Shown here: positions 57,636 through 64,000 of the stretch, piece after piece | How the letters are laid out: every line of letters begins with the position of its first letter | Position numbering within the stretch: position 1 is the stretch's first letter | From: Streptomyces deccanensis | Lineage (GTDB): Bacteria; Actinomycetota; Actinomycetes; Streptomycetales; Streptomycetaceae | DNA length: 64,000 nucleotides | Assembly (NCBI RefSeq): GCF_022385335.1 | Contig: NZ_CP092431.1 | Location: 2,914,001 to 2,978,000, forward strand | Direction of reading: 5' to 3' | Notes under the pieces: generated by a model | Told to the model about the DNA's origin: nothing | What the model saw: the letters and a program-made list of their open reading frames with translations, nothing else | Database searches by the model: none | Position numbers and translations under genes: made by a program

Positions 57636-57700
57636 GCGCTGCGCTCGCTGGGCCGGGGGGTTCGGGGGCGCTGGGGTTGTGGGTTCGGTGCGGGTGGGTG

Positions 57701-57770
57701 GGGGCTGGGCGCGCCCACGCGGCGGAGCCGCATATCGGTACAGCCCCGCGCCCCTTGAAAGCATGGGGTG
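57701..57770. repeat. Second type of dispersed GC-rich repeat
   Basis: A stretch with GGCGGAGCC, GCATATCGGTACAG and CCCGCGCCCCTTGAAAGCA. It shares the CCCGCGCCCC core and the GGGGCTG/AAAGCA elements with the other dispersed repeats but lacks the TCGCGCAG arm. It lies between the convergent hmuO and PhzF-family genes. Confidence 0.5.
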
Positions 57771-57790
57771 CCCCCCGCCTTGAGAGCCCC

Positions 57791-58435
57791 CTAGCGCTCC
57801 AGGAACACCCGTCCCCCGACCTCCACCCAGCCGTGCGGCTGCGGGGCTGTCAGGAGTTGGGAGCCGGTGCCCTGGGTGATGTTCAGGGCTCGGCCCAGTT
57901 GGGCGGTCAGTTGCAGGGCGGCCGCGCCGGTGGCCTCGTCCTCGTCGAGGCCGTCGTCGCGGCCGGGGAAGGCACGGGCGCGGACACGGCCGGCGGCCTC
58001 GTCCTCCCAGGCCCAGGCGTAGAGCCAGTCGCCTGGCGGAGGGACGCGCAGGTCGTCGACCTCGGCGGCGGAGGCGTACTGGCGCAGCGTGCGGGGCGGG
58101 GCCCACTCCGGCAGGGCCTCGATCCAGCTGAACTCACCGTCCAGCCGGGCCCCGACCAGTCCGGCCGGGGTGACCAGTTCGGGTACGTCGAGCAGCCAGG
58201 CCGCGCCGACGCAGGGGTGTCCGGCGAAGGGCAGGCGGGCCGAGGGGGTGTAGATGTCGATGACACCGCGCTCGGGGTCGTCCACGAACACGGTCTCGCT
58301 GAAGCCGAGTTTGGCGGCGAACTCCTGGCGCTCGGCGCGGTCGGGCATGACGGAGCCCTCGCGGACGACGCCCAGTTCGTTGCCGTATCCGCCGCGGGGT
58401 CCGCAGAACACCCGCAGCACATCGAAGTCGGTCAC
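57791..58435 (-). CDS. PhzF-family isomerase-like protein (short)
   Basis: A 214-aa protein, GTG start, clearly of PhzF fold (LPFAGHPCVGAAWLL; DEATGAAALQLTAQLG; the active-site Glu in GFSETVFVD) but shorter than the usual 260-300 aa and with GNELGVV in place of the common GNPxGV. Family members isomerise or epimerise small acids. There are no phenazine genes here, and it is transcribed against the iron genes. Function unknown. Confidence 0.85.
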   Translation of the reverse strand: MTDFDVLRVFCGPRGGYGNELGVVREGSVMPDRAERQEFAAKLGFSETVFVDDPERGVIDIYTPSARLPFAGHPCVGAAWLLDVPELVTPAGLVGARLDGEFSWIEALPEWAPPRTLRQYASAAEVDDLRVPPPGDWLYAWAWEDEAAGRVRARAFPGRDDGLDEDEATGAAALQLTAQLGRALNITQGTGSQLLTAPQPHGWVEVGGRVFLER

Positions 58436-58534
58436 CCCCGCATTGAAACATCAACCAGGCCCCGGGTCGTACCAGGTCACCGCAGTGCCGGGGATCGACC
58501 GGGCAGCGCCGCCCCCCACCCTTGAGAGGACCAA

Positions 58535-59698
58535 GTGACCGTACTGGACAAGCCGGTCGAGCCGGAGAGGGCCGACGGGCCCGACGGGGCGCACGGGACC
58601 GGCGAGGCGGGCGGGGGTGTGACGGGGCGCCCGGGGAAGGCTGGCCCGCGGCCCTCCGGTGCCGGGCGGCGGCGTGCCCCGCTGCTGCTGACCGTCGGTC
58701 TCCTCGTCGCGCTGTGCGTGCTGGTGCCGGTCGCCGGGGGGCTCGGGGCCTATCCCATTCCCACCGGTGACGTGGTCTCCTCGGTCGCGCATCGGATCGG
58801 GCTGGGCGGGGCGGAGCTGGCACGCGTTCCCGAGTCGGTGCTGTGGAACGTACGGTTCCCGAGGATCGTGCTGGCGTTGCTGATCGGCGCGTCGCTCGGG
58901 TGTGCGGGGGCGCTGATGCAGGGCGTCTTCGGGAACCCGCTGGCGGAGCCGAGTGTCATCGGGGTCTCGCTGGGCGCGGCGGTGGGCGCCGTCGCGACGA
59001 TCGCGTTCGGGATCACGTTCCTCGGGAACTGGACGGTGTCCGTCTTCGCGTTCGTCGCCGGGCTGATCACCGTGTTCGTGGTGTACGCGATGTCGCGGTC
59101 GGGCGGCCGGACCGAGGTCGTCACGCTGATTCTCACCGGCATCGCGGTGAACGCGTTCGCGGGCGCCACGATCGGGCTGTTCATCTTCCTCGCGGAGGAC
59201 ACGGCGGCCGTCAACCAGATCGCGTTCTGGCAGCTGGGCTCGCTCGCGCAGTCGACGTGGCCGAAGGTGCTGGCGGTGCTGCCGTGTGCGGTGATCGGGC
59301 TGGCCGTGGCGCCGTTCTACGCGCGCAAGCTGGACCTGCTCGCGCTGGGTGAGCGGCCGGCGCGGCATCTCGGGGTGGACGTGGAGCGGCTGCGGGTCGT
59401 GCTGATCCTGGTCGTCGCGCTGCTGACCGCCGCCGCCGTGAGCGTGTCGGGCGTCATCGGGTTCGTGGGGCTCGTCGTCCCGCATCTGCTGCGGATGGCG
59501 GCCGGGCCGGGGCACCGGTTCCTGATCCCGGGCAGCGCGCTCGCAGGGGCGGTCGTCCTGCTGGCGGCGGACCTCGCGGCCCGCACGATCGTGCAGCCGG
59601 CCGAGCTGCCGCTGGGTGTCCTCACCGCCCTGATCGGCAGCCCGTTCTTCTTCTGGCTCCTCCGCAGGACCCGTCGCAAGCAGGGAGGCTGGGCGTGA
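58535..59698 (+). CDS. FecCD-family iron/heme ABC transporter permease
   Basis: A 387-aa permease, GTG start with GAGAGG upstream, a Gly/Pro-rich cytoplasmic N-terminus and about nine to ten helices. Family motifs: LWNVRFPRIVLALLIGASLG, CAGALMQGVFGNPLAEPSVI, VSGVIGFVGLVVPHLLRMAA and LGVLTALIGSPFFFWLLRR. It imports ferric siderophore or heme together with the next gene (GTGA overlap). No substrate-binding protein is encoded alongside, which is unusual. Confidence 0.92.
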   Translation: MTVLDKPVEPERADGPDGAHGTGEAGGGVTGRPGKAGPRPSGAGRRRAPLLLTVGLLVALCVLVPVAGGLGAYPIPTGDVVSSVAHRIGLGGAELARVPESVLWNVRFPRIVLALLIGASLGCAGALMQGVFGNPLAEPSVIGVSLGAAVGAVATIAFGITFLGNWTVSVFAFVAGLITVFVVYAMSRSGGRTEVVTLILTGIAVNAFAGATIGLFIFLAEDTAAVNQIAFWQLGSLAQSTWPKVLAVLPCAVIGLAVAPFYARKLDLLALGERPARHLGVDVERLRVVLILVVALLTAAAVSVSGVIGFVGLVVPHLLRMAAGPGHRFLIPGSALAGAVVLLAADLAARTIVQPAELPLGVLTALIGSPFFFWLLRRTRRKQGGWA

Positions 59699-60663
59699 GG
59701 TCCACATCGGGCACGAGGTCCACGACGGGCACGAGGTCCACGACGGGCACGAGGTCCGCTTCATCGGGCACGGGGTCCCTGCGTGGGCGGCTCCTGGGGC
59801 GACTGCGCTCGGGGGCGCCCACTCCCCCGGGCCCGGCCGGCCCCGGTGACGTCCTCGCCGAGGCCGACGACGTCACCGTCCGCCTCGGTGCGCGCGAGGT
59901 CCTGCACGGTGTGTCCGTCGCGGCCCGCGCCGGTGAGGTGCTCGCGCTGGTCGGGCCCAACGGCGCGGGCAAGTCGACGCTGCTGGGCGCGCTGGCGGCG
60001 GACCTGCCGGTGTCCGGTGGGGTCGTACGGGTGCACGGGCGGCCGGTGGGTGGCTGGTCGGCGCCCGAACTGGCGCTGCGGCGGGCCGTGTTGCCGCAGT
60101 CGGCCGCCGTGTCGTTCCCCTTCACCGTGGAGGAGGTGGTACGGATGGGGCGGGCGCCCTGGGCGCGGCAGCCGGACGGGGACGGCGCGGTGGACTCCGA
60201 CGACGTGGCCGTGGCGGAGGCGATGGCCCTGACCGAGGTCACCGGGTTCGCGGCACGGCCCTTCTCCGCACTGAGCGGCGGCGAGCGCGCCCGGGTGGCG
60301 CTGGCGCGGGTGCTCGCGCAGCGGGCGCCGCTGCTGATGCTGGACGAGCCGACGGCCGCGCTGGACCTGAGGCATCAGGAGCTGGTGCTGCGGGTGTGCC
60401 GGGCGCGGGCGCGGGCCGGGGACGCGGTGGTCGTCGTCCTGCACGATCTCGGGCTGGCGGCGGCGTACGCGGACCGGGTGGCCGTGCTGCGCGACGGGCG
60501 GATCGCGGCAGAGGGGCCCCCGGCCGGGGTCTTCGAGGAGGGGTTGCTGTCGGAGGTCTACCGGCAGCCGGTGGAGGTGTTCCCGCATCCGCGGACGGGT
60601 GATGTCCTGATCGCACCGAAGCGGACGGGCGATGTCCCGATCACGCCGAAACGGGGTTCTTGA
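59695..60663 (+). CDS. Heme/siderophore ABC transporter ATP-binding protein (HmuV-like)
   Basis: A 322-aa ATPase. Walker A VGPNGAGKSTLLGAL (near residue 88), signature LSGGERARVALARVL (near 193), Walker B LLMLDEPTAALDLRHQ. The catalytic domain starts near residue 58 (VLAEADDVTVRLGAREVLHG). The first about 55 residues are a low-complexity extension containing the hexapeptide GTRSTT in tandem, so a start further downstream cannot be excluded, though the GTGA overlap with the permease argues for 59695. C-terminal DVLIAPKRTGDVPITPKRGS is also a repeat. Confidence 0.92.
   Translation: MRSTSGTRSTTGTRSTTGTRSASSGTGSLRGRLLGRLRSGAPTPPGPAGPGDVLAEADDVTVRLGAREVLHGVSVAARAGEVLALVGPNGAGKSTLLGALAADLPVSGGVVRVHGRPVGGWSAPELALRRAVLPQSAAVSFPFTVEEVVRMGRAPWARQPDGDGAVDSDDVAVAEAMALTEVTGFAARPFSALSGGERARVALARVLAQRAPLLMLDEPTAALDLRHQELVLRVCRARARAGDAVVVVLHDLGLAAAYADRVAVLRDGRIAAEGPPAGVFEEGLLSEVYRQPVEVFPHPRTGDVLIAPKRTGDVPITPKRGS
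59709..59757 (+). repeat. 18-bp tandem repeat in the N-terminal coding region of the ATPase gene
   Basis: GGGCACGAGGTCCACGAC at 59709-59726 and 59727-59744, then 13 bp of a third copy. Each unit encodes GTRSTT. A degenerate copy precedes it at the start codon. The length is a multiple of three, so expansion keeps the frame. Confidence 0.9.
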
Positions 60664-60785
60664 CTGCGGATTGGGGCTCTTGACCCCCTCTTGACCGGAC
60701 TATGGCGGCTGTTTTGAGCCACCGTGATCGGGCCGTGCTCGTACGGTTCCGAGGAGAGGGCTTCACTGGGAAGACAGCGATTTGG

Positions 60786-60804
60786 TGAGGTTAGCCTCAG
60801 ATAA
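60786..60804 (+). promoter_or_regulatory. Iron box upstream of efeO
   Basis: TGAGGTTAGCCTCAGATAA, with perfect arms TGAGG/CCTCA about TTAG, resembles the DmdR/IdeR box before hmuO. It lies 57-75 bp before the efeO ATG, so the efeOBU genes are probably iron-repressed. Confidence 0.75.
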
Positions 60805-60860
60805 CTACGGGGCCGCCTCACCTTCTCTGTGTGTCCCCTGTGTACTCCCTTGGAGCCGAA

Positions 60861-62024
60861 ATGCGCCCCCTCAGTCGCCCCTTCAGACTCTCCGTCGTCA
60901 CGGCCGCCACGACCGTGGCAGCCCTGACCGCCGTCACCGGCTGCACCGAGAAGAGCAGCGCGGGCGCGGACGGGGTCATCGCGGTGACCGCGACCGACAC
61001 GACGTGCGAGGTGTCGAAGAAGGAGTTCCCGGCGGGCCACGTCGAGCTGGCCATCGAGAACAAGGGCTCCAAGGTCACCGAGGTCTACGTCCTGTTCCCG
61101 GACGACCGGGTGGTGACCGAGCGCGAGAACATCGGCCCCGGCACCAAGCAGAAGGTCACCGCCGAGGTGAAGGAGGGCGAGTACCAGATCGCCTGCAAGC
61201 CCGGCATGAAGGGCGACGGCATACGCCAGACCGTCACGGCCACCGGCAGCGGGAAGATCGCCGAGCGCGACCCCCGGCTCGACAAGGCGGTCGCCTCGTA
61301 CCGCAAGTACGCGCAGGCGCAGGCCGACGAGACCATTCCGCTGGTGAAGGTGTTCGCCGACGCCGTCAAGGACGGGGACGTCGAGGCCGCGAAGAAGGCG
61401 TACGCGCCCTCCCGCATCGGCTGGGAGCGCACCGAGCCGGTCGCCGAGTCCTTCGGTGACATCGACCCCAAGGTCGATGTGCGCGAGGACGGTCTGGAGG
61501 AGGGCCAGGACCCGGAGAAGGACTGGACGGGCTGGCACCGTCTGGAGCGCTCGCTGTGGCAGGACGGCAAGCTCACCGACCGCGACTCCGAGCTGGCCGA
61601 CCAGCTGGTGACCGACCTGGAGGACTGGCAGAAGCGGGTCGGCACGGCGGAGATCACCCCGACCTCCATGGCCAACGGCGCCAAGGAGCTCCTCGACGAG
61701 GTCGCCACCGGCAAGGTCACCGGCGAGGAGGAGCGCTACTCGCACACCGACCTCGTCGACTTCAAGGCCAACGTCGAGGGCGCCGAGGAGTCGTACGAGC
61801 TGCTGAAGTCCGTCGCCGCCGAGAACGACCCGGAGCTGACGAAGGAACTCGACCAGCAGTTCGCGGCGCTGAACACGCTCCTCGACAAGTACCGCGCGGA
61901 CAAGACCGGGTACGACTTCGTCTCCTACGACAAGGTCGGCGAGGCGGAGCGCAAGGAGCTGTCGGACGCCGTCAACGCGCTCGCCGAGCCGCTGTCGCAG
62001 CTCGCCGCGGCGGTCGTCAAGTAA
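60861..62024 (+). CDS. efeO: Iron-uptake lipoprotein EfeO (cupredoxin plus M75 domain)
   Basis: A 387-aa exported protein. The lipoprotein signal RLSVVTAATTVAALTAVTG is followed by Cys. A cupredoxin-like domain (about 35-125, with EVSKKEFPAGHVELAIENKG and YQIACKPGM) precedes the helical EfeO/M75 domain containing H226-R-L-E229 (GWHRLERSL), the HxxE metal motif. It delivers iron to the EfeU permease. I chose the ATG at 60861, which has TTGGAG upstream and gives the best signal peptide; the frame extends ten codons further upstream. Confidence 0.94.
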   Translation: MRPLSRPFRLSVVTAATTVAALTAVTGCTEKSSAGADGVIAVTATDTTCEVSKKEFPAGHVELAIENKGSKVTEVYVLFPDDRVVTERENIGPGTKQKVTAEVKEGEYQIACKPGMKGDGIRQTVTATGSGKIAERDPRLDKAVASYRKYAQAQADETIPLVKVFADAVKDGDVEAAKKAYAPSRIGWERTEPVAESFGDIDPKVDVREDGLEEGQDPEKDWTGWHRLERSLWQDGKLTDRDSELADQLVTDLEDWQKRVGTAEITPTSMANGAKELLDEVATGKVTGEEERYSHTDLVDFKANVEGAEESYELLKSVAAENDPELTKELDQQFAALNTLLDKYRADKTGYDFVSYDKVGEAERKELSDAVNALAEPLSQLAAAVVK

Positions 62025-62048
62025 CCGGGCGGGTACGGGAGTCGACTG

Positions 62049-63365
62049 ATGACAGAACCGACGGGACCGACCGAACCGACCGGACCGGCTGAAGCGGCTG
62101 AAGCGGCTGAAGCGGCCGGCAACGCACAGGCGCCCACCCGGCGTGCGCTGATCGGCTGGGGCGGTGCCGGGCTCGCGCTCGGTGCCGCCGTGGCCGGCGG
62201 CGCGGTCGCCGTGGCGCGCACCGGCGACGAGGCGGCCCCCACCGCCGGTGGGGCCGTCGCCTTCCACGGCGCCCACCAGGCCGGGATCGCCACGCCCGTG
62301 CAGGACCGGCTGCACTTCGCCGCGTTCGACGTGGAGACGGACGACCGCGACGCGTTCGTGGCGATGCTGAAGGACTGGACGGCCGCCGCGCGCCGGATGA
62401 CGGCCGGGAAGGCGGTCGGCGACGGCGCGTACGGCGGTCTGCCGGAGGCCCCGCCGGACGACACCGGGGAGGCGCTGGGGCTGAAGCCGTCCCGGCTGAC
62501 GCTGACGATCGGGTTCGGGCCGTCGCTGTTCGAGAAGTTCCGTCTGGCGGGGCGGCGGCCCGAGGCCCTGGTGGACCTGCCGCAGTTCGCCGGCGACAAC
62601 CTCGACAAGGCCCGCAGCGGCGGGGATCTGTGCGTCCAGGCCTGCGCGGACGATCCGCAGGTCGCGGTGCACGCCGTCCGCAACCTCGCCCGCATCGGCT
62701 TCGGCAAGGTGTCGGTGCGCTGGTCGCAGCTCGGGTTCGGCAAGACCTCCTCGACCACCCCCGAGGCGCAGACCCCGCGCAACCTCATGGGGTTCAAGGA
62801 CGGCACCCGCAACATCGCCGGCAACGAGACGGACCGGCTGAAGAAGTTCGTGTGGGTGGACGAGAAGGACGTCGACGCGAACTCGGCCTGGATGACCGGC
62901 GGCTCGTACCTCGTCGCCCGGCGCATCCGCATGCACATCGAGCCGTGGGACCGGACCTCGCTGCGGGAGCAGGAGGACATCTTCGGCCGCGACAAGGGCG
63001 AGGGCGCGCCCGTGGGCAAGGCGAAGGAGCGGGACGAGCCGTTCCTGAAGGCGATGCTGCCGGACGCGCACGTACGGCTCGCGCACCCCGACTCCAACGG
63101 CGGGGCGACGCTCCTGCGGCGCGGTTACTCCTTCACCGACGGCACGGACGGTCTCGGCCGGCTGGACGCGGGTCTGTTCTTCCTCGCGTACCAGCGTGAT
63201 GTGCGCCGGGGGTTCATCCCGGTGCAGCGCAATCTGGCCACGGACGCGCTCAACGAGTACATCCAGCACGTGGGTTCGGCGATCTTCGCGGTGCCGCCGG
63301 GCGTCCGGGACGCGGACGACTGGTGGGGGCGGGCGCTGTTCACCGGCTCATCGACAAAGGGCTGA
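62049..63365 (+). CDS. efeB: Tat-exported deferrochelatase/DyP-type peroxidase EfeB
   Basis: A 438-aa DyP peroxidase. The N-terminus has a repeated AEAAEAAEAA stretch, then a twin-arginine signal (PTRRALIGWGGAGLALGAAV). The catalytic GxxDG is in LMGFKDGTRNIAGNE (near 250) and the proximal heme His is in RIRMHIEPWDR (near 297). The C-terminal FFLAYQRDVRRGFIPVQRNL is typical. In EfeUOB systems it oxidises iron or handles heme outside the cell. It is 24 bp after efeO and 4 bp before efeU, hence an operon. Confidence 0.95.
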   Translation: MTEPTGPTEPTGPAEAAEAAEAAGNAQAPTRRALIGWGGAGLALGAAVAGGAVAVARTGDEAAPTAGGAVAFHGAHQAGIATPVQDRLHFAAFDVETDDRDAFVAMLKDWTAAARRMTAGKAVGDGAYGGLPEAPPDDTGEALGLKPSRLTLTIGFGPSLFEKFRLAGRRPEALVDLPQFAGDNLDKARSGGDLCVQACADDPQVAVHAVRNLARIGFGKVSVRWSQLGFGKTSSTTPEAQTPRNLMGFKDGTRNIAGNETDRLKKFVWVDEKDVDANSAWMTGGSYLVARRIRMHIEPWDRTSLREQEDIFGRDKGEGAPVGKAKERDEPFLKAMLPDAHVRLAHPDSNGGATLLRRGYSFTDGTDGLGRLDAGLFFLAYQRDVRRGFIPVQRNLATDALNEYIQHVGSAIFAVPPGVRDADDWWGRALFTGSSTKG

Positions 63366-63369
63366 GGCC

Positions 63370-64000
63370 GTGTTCGCGAACTATCTGATCGGTCTGCGGG
63401 AGGGCCTGGAGGCCAGTCTCGTCGTCTGCATCCTCATCGCCTATCTGGTGAAGACGGACCGCCGGGACGCGCTGGAGCCCATCTGGACCGGGATCGGGGT
63501 CGCCGTCGGGCTGGCCCTCGCCTTCGGCTGCGTCCTCGAATTCGGCTCCCAGGAGCTGACGTTCCAGGCGCAGGAGGCGCTCGGCGGCTCCCTGTCGATC
63601 ATCGCGGTGGGCCTGGTGACCTGGATGGTCTTCTGGATGCGGCGCACCGCCCGGCATCTCAAGGCCGACCTGCACGGCAAACTGGACGCGGCCCTGCGGA
63701 TGGGCACGGGCGCGCTGGTGGCGACCGCGTTCCTGGCGGTGGGCCGGGAGGGCCTGGAGACCTCGCTGTTCGTGTGGACGTCGGTCCGGGCGTCGAGCGA
63801 CGGCACCGAGGGCCCGCTGATCGGCGTCCTGCTGGGTCTGGCGACGGCGGTGGTGCTCGGCTGGCTGTTCTACCGGGGAGCGCTGCGCATCAACCTCGCG
63901 AAGTTCTTCACCTGGACCGGCGGCATGCTGGTCGTGGTCGCGGCCGGTGTCCTCGCGTACGGCTTCCACGACCTCCAGGAGGCCGACTTCGTGCCCGGTC
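63370..64000 (+). CDS. efeU: High-affinity iron permease EfeU (FTR1 family), 3' truncated by the window
   Basis: The first 210 codons are visible; no stop occurs before the window ends. GTG start 4 bp after efeB. MFANYLIGLREGLEASLVVC opens with the FTR1 iron-binding motif REGLE (10-14), and a second copy, VGREGLETSLFVW, lies near residue 124, each in a membrane helix. Six to seven helices are expected. It imports iron supplied by EfeO and EfeB. Confidence 0.94.
   Translation, partial: MFANYLIGLREGLEASLVVCILIAYLVKTDRRDALEPIWTGIGVAVGLALAFGCVLEFGSQELTFQAQEALGGSLSIIAVGLVTWMVFWMRRTARHLKADLHGKLDAALRMGTGALVATAFLAVGREGLETSLFVWTSVRASSDGTEGPLIGVLLGLATAVVLGWLFYRGALRINLAKFFTWTGGMLVVVAAGVLAYGFHDLQEADFVPG

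Noticed and set aside
60558..63269. A 903-codon open frame on the minus strand over efeO and efeB
   Set aside because: Antisense shadow crossing two well-supported genes; composition typical of reversed GC-rich codons.

Overview
The window is typical Streptomyces chromosome: very GC-rich DNA with strongly G/C-biased third codon positions, GTG/TTG starts, a MalEFG system without its own ATPase, F420 metabolism, DmdR/IdeR-type iron boxes and an AfsR/SARP regulator. The gene order (amylases, aglA-malGFE-malR, PAP2, glnE, glnA2, nadE, panB, map, heme oxygenase, efeOBU) agrees with what I recall of the S. coelicolor region around SCO2226-SCO2276. That comparison is recall, not a search.

Layout. 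0-3.3 kb: end of an unknown gene, a TetR regulator, a small isomerase-like protein and a receiver-SpoIIE phosphatase. 3.3-20.2 kb: starch/maltodextrin use, with a secreted two-headed amylase-pullulanase, a secreted alpha-amylase, alpha-glucosidase aglA, the malEFG importer and the divergent LacI-type regulator malR. CTTGC/GCAAG operators lie in front of the amylolytic genes and malE/malR. Polymers are cut outside the cell, MalEFG imports maltodextrin, AglA hydrolyses it, and MalR senses it.

10.5-13.3 kb is an accessory block inside the starch locus. It encodes a cytoplasmic PatA/PatG-like subtilase, a stand-alone PatG C-terminal-like protein and three short peptides. All three peptides share an I/L-P-G-F motif, and two are six-cysteine peptides with identical cysteine spacing. 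I think it is a candidate uncharacterised peptide-maturation (RiPP-like) system and the most interesting part of the window.

20-34 kb: a PAP2 membrane enzyme, a divergent LysR/EamA pair, glnE, glnA2, VOC, DUF4291 and reductase-like proteins, DUF3105/DUF305 membrane proteins and nadE. 34-46 kb: GNAT, two MFS exporters (one with a TetR partner and a near-perfect operator), a membrane endonuclease/phosphatase-family protein, panB, a DrrAB-type exporter and a convergent 1123-aa SARP regulator. 46-54 kb: a lone serine recombinase with an unusual active site, an M50 protease, an F420 reductase, a sialidase-like protein, an exporter and map. 54.4-56.6 kb: a TnpB-type (IS200/IS605-like) element directly behind map, itself broken by a 901-bp IS5-family insertion. 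56.9-64 kb: iron/heme acquisition (heme oxygenase, FecCD-type permease and ATPase, efeO, efeB, start of efeU), with iron boxes before hmuO and efeO.

A recurrent inverted repeat beginning TCGCGCAGTTCCCCGCG is scattered through the window. It usually lies just after genes, but one copy sits inside the SARP coding sequence and another forms the C-terminus of an EamA transporter.
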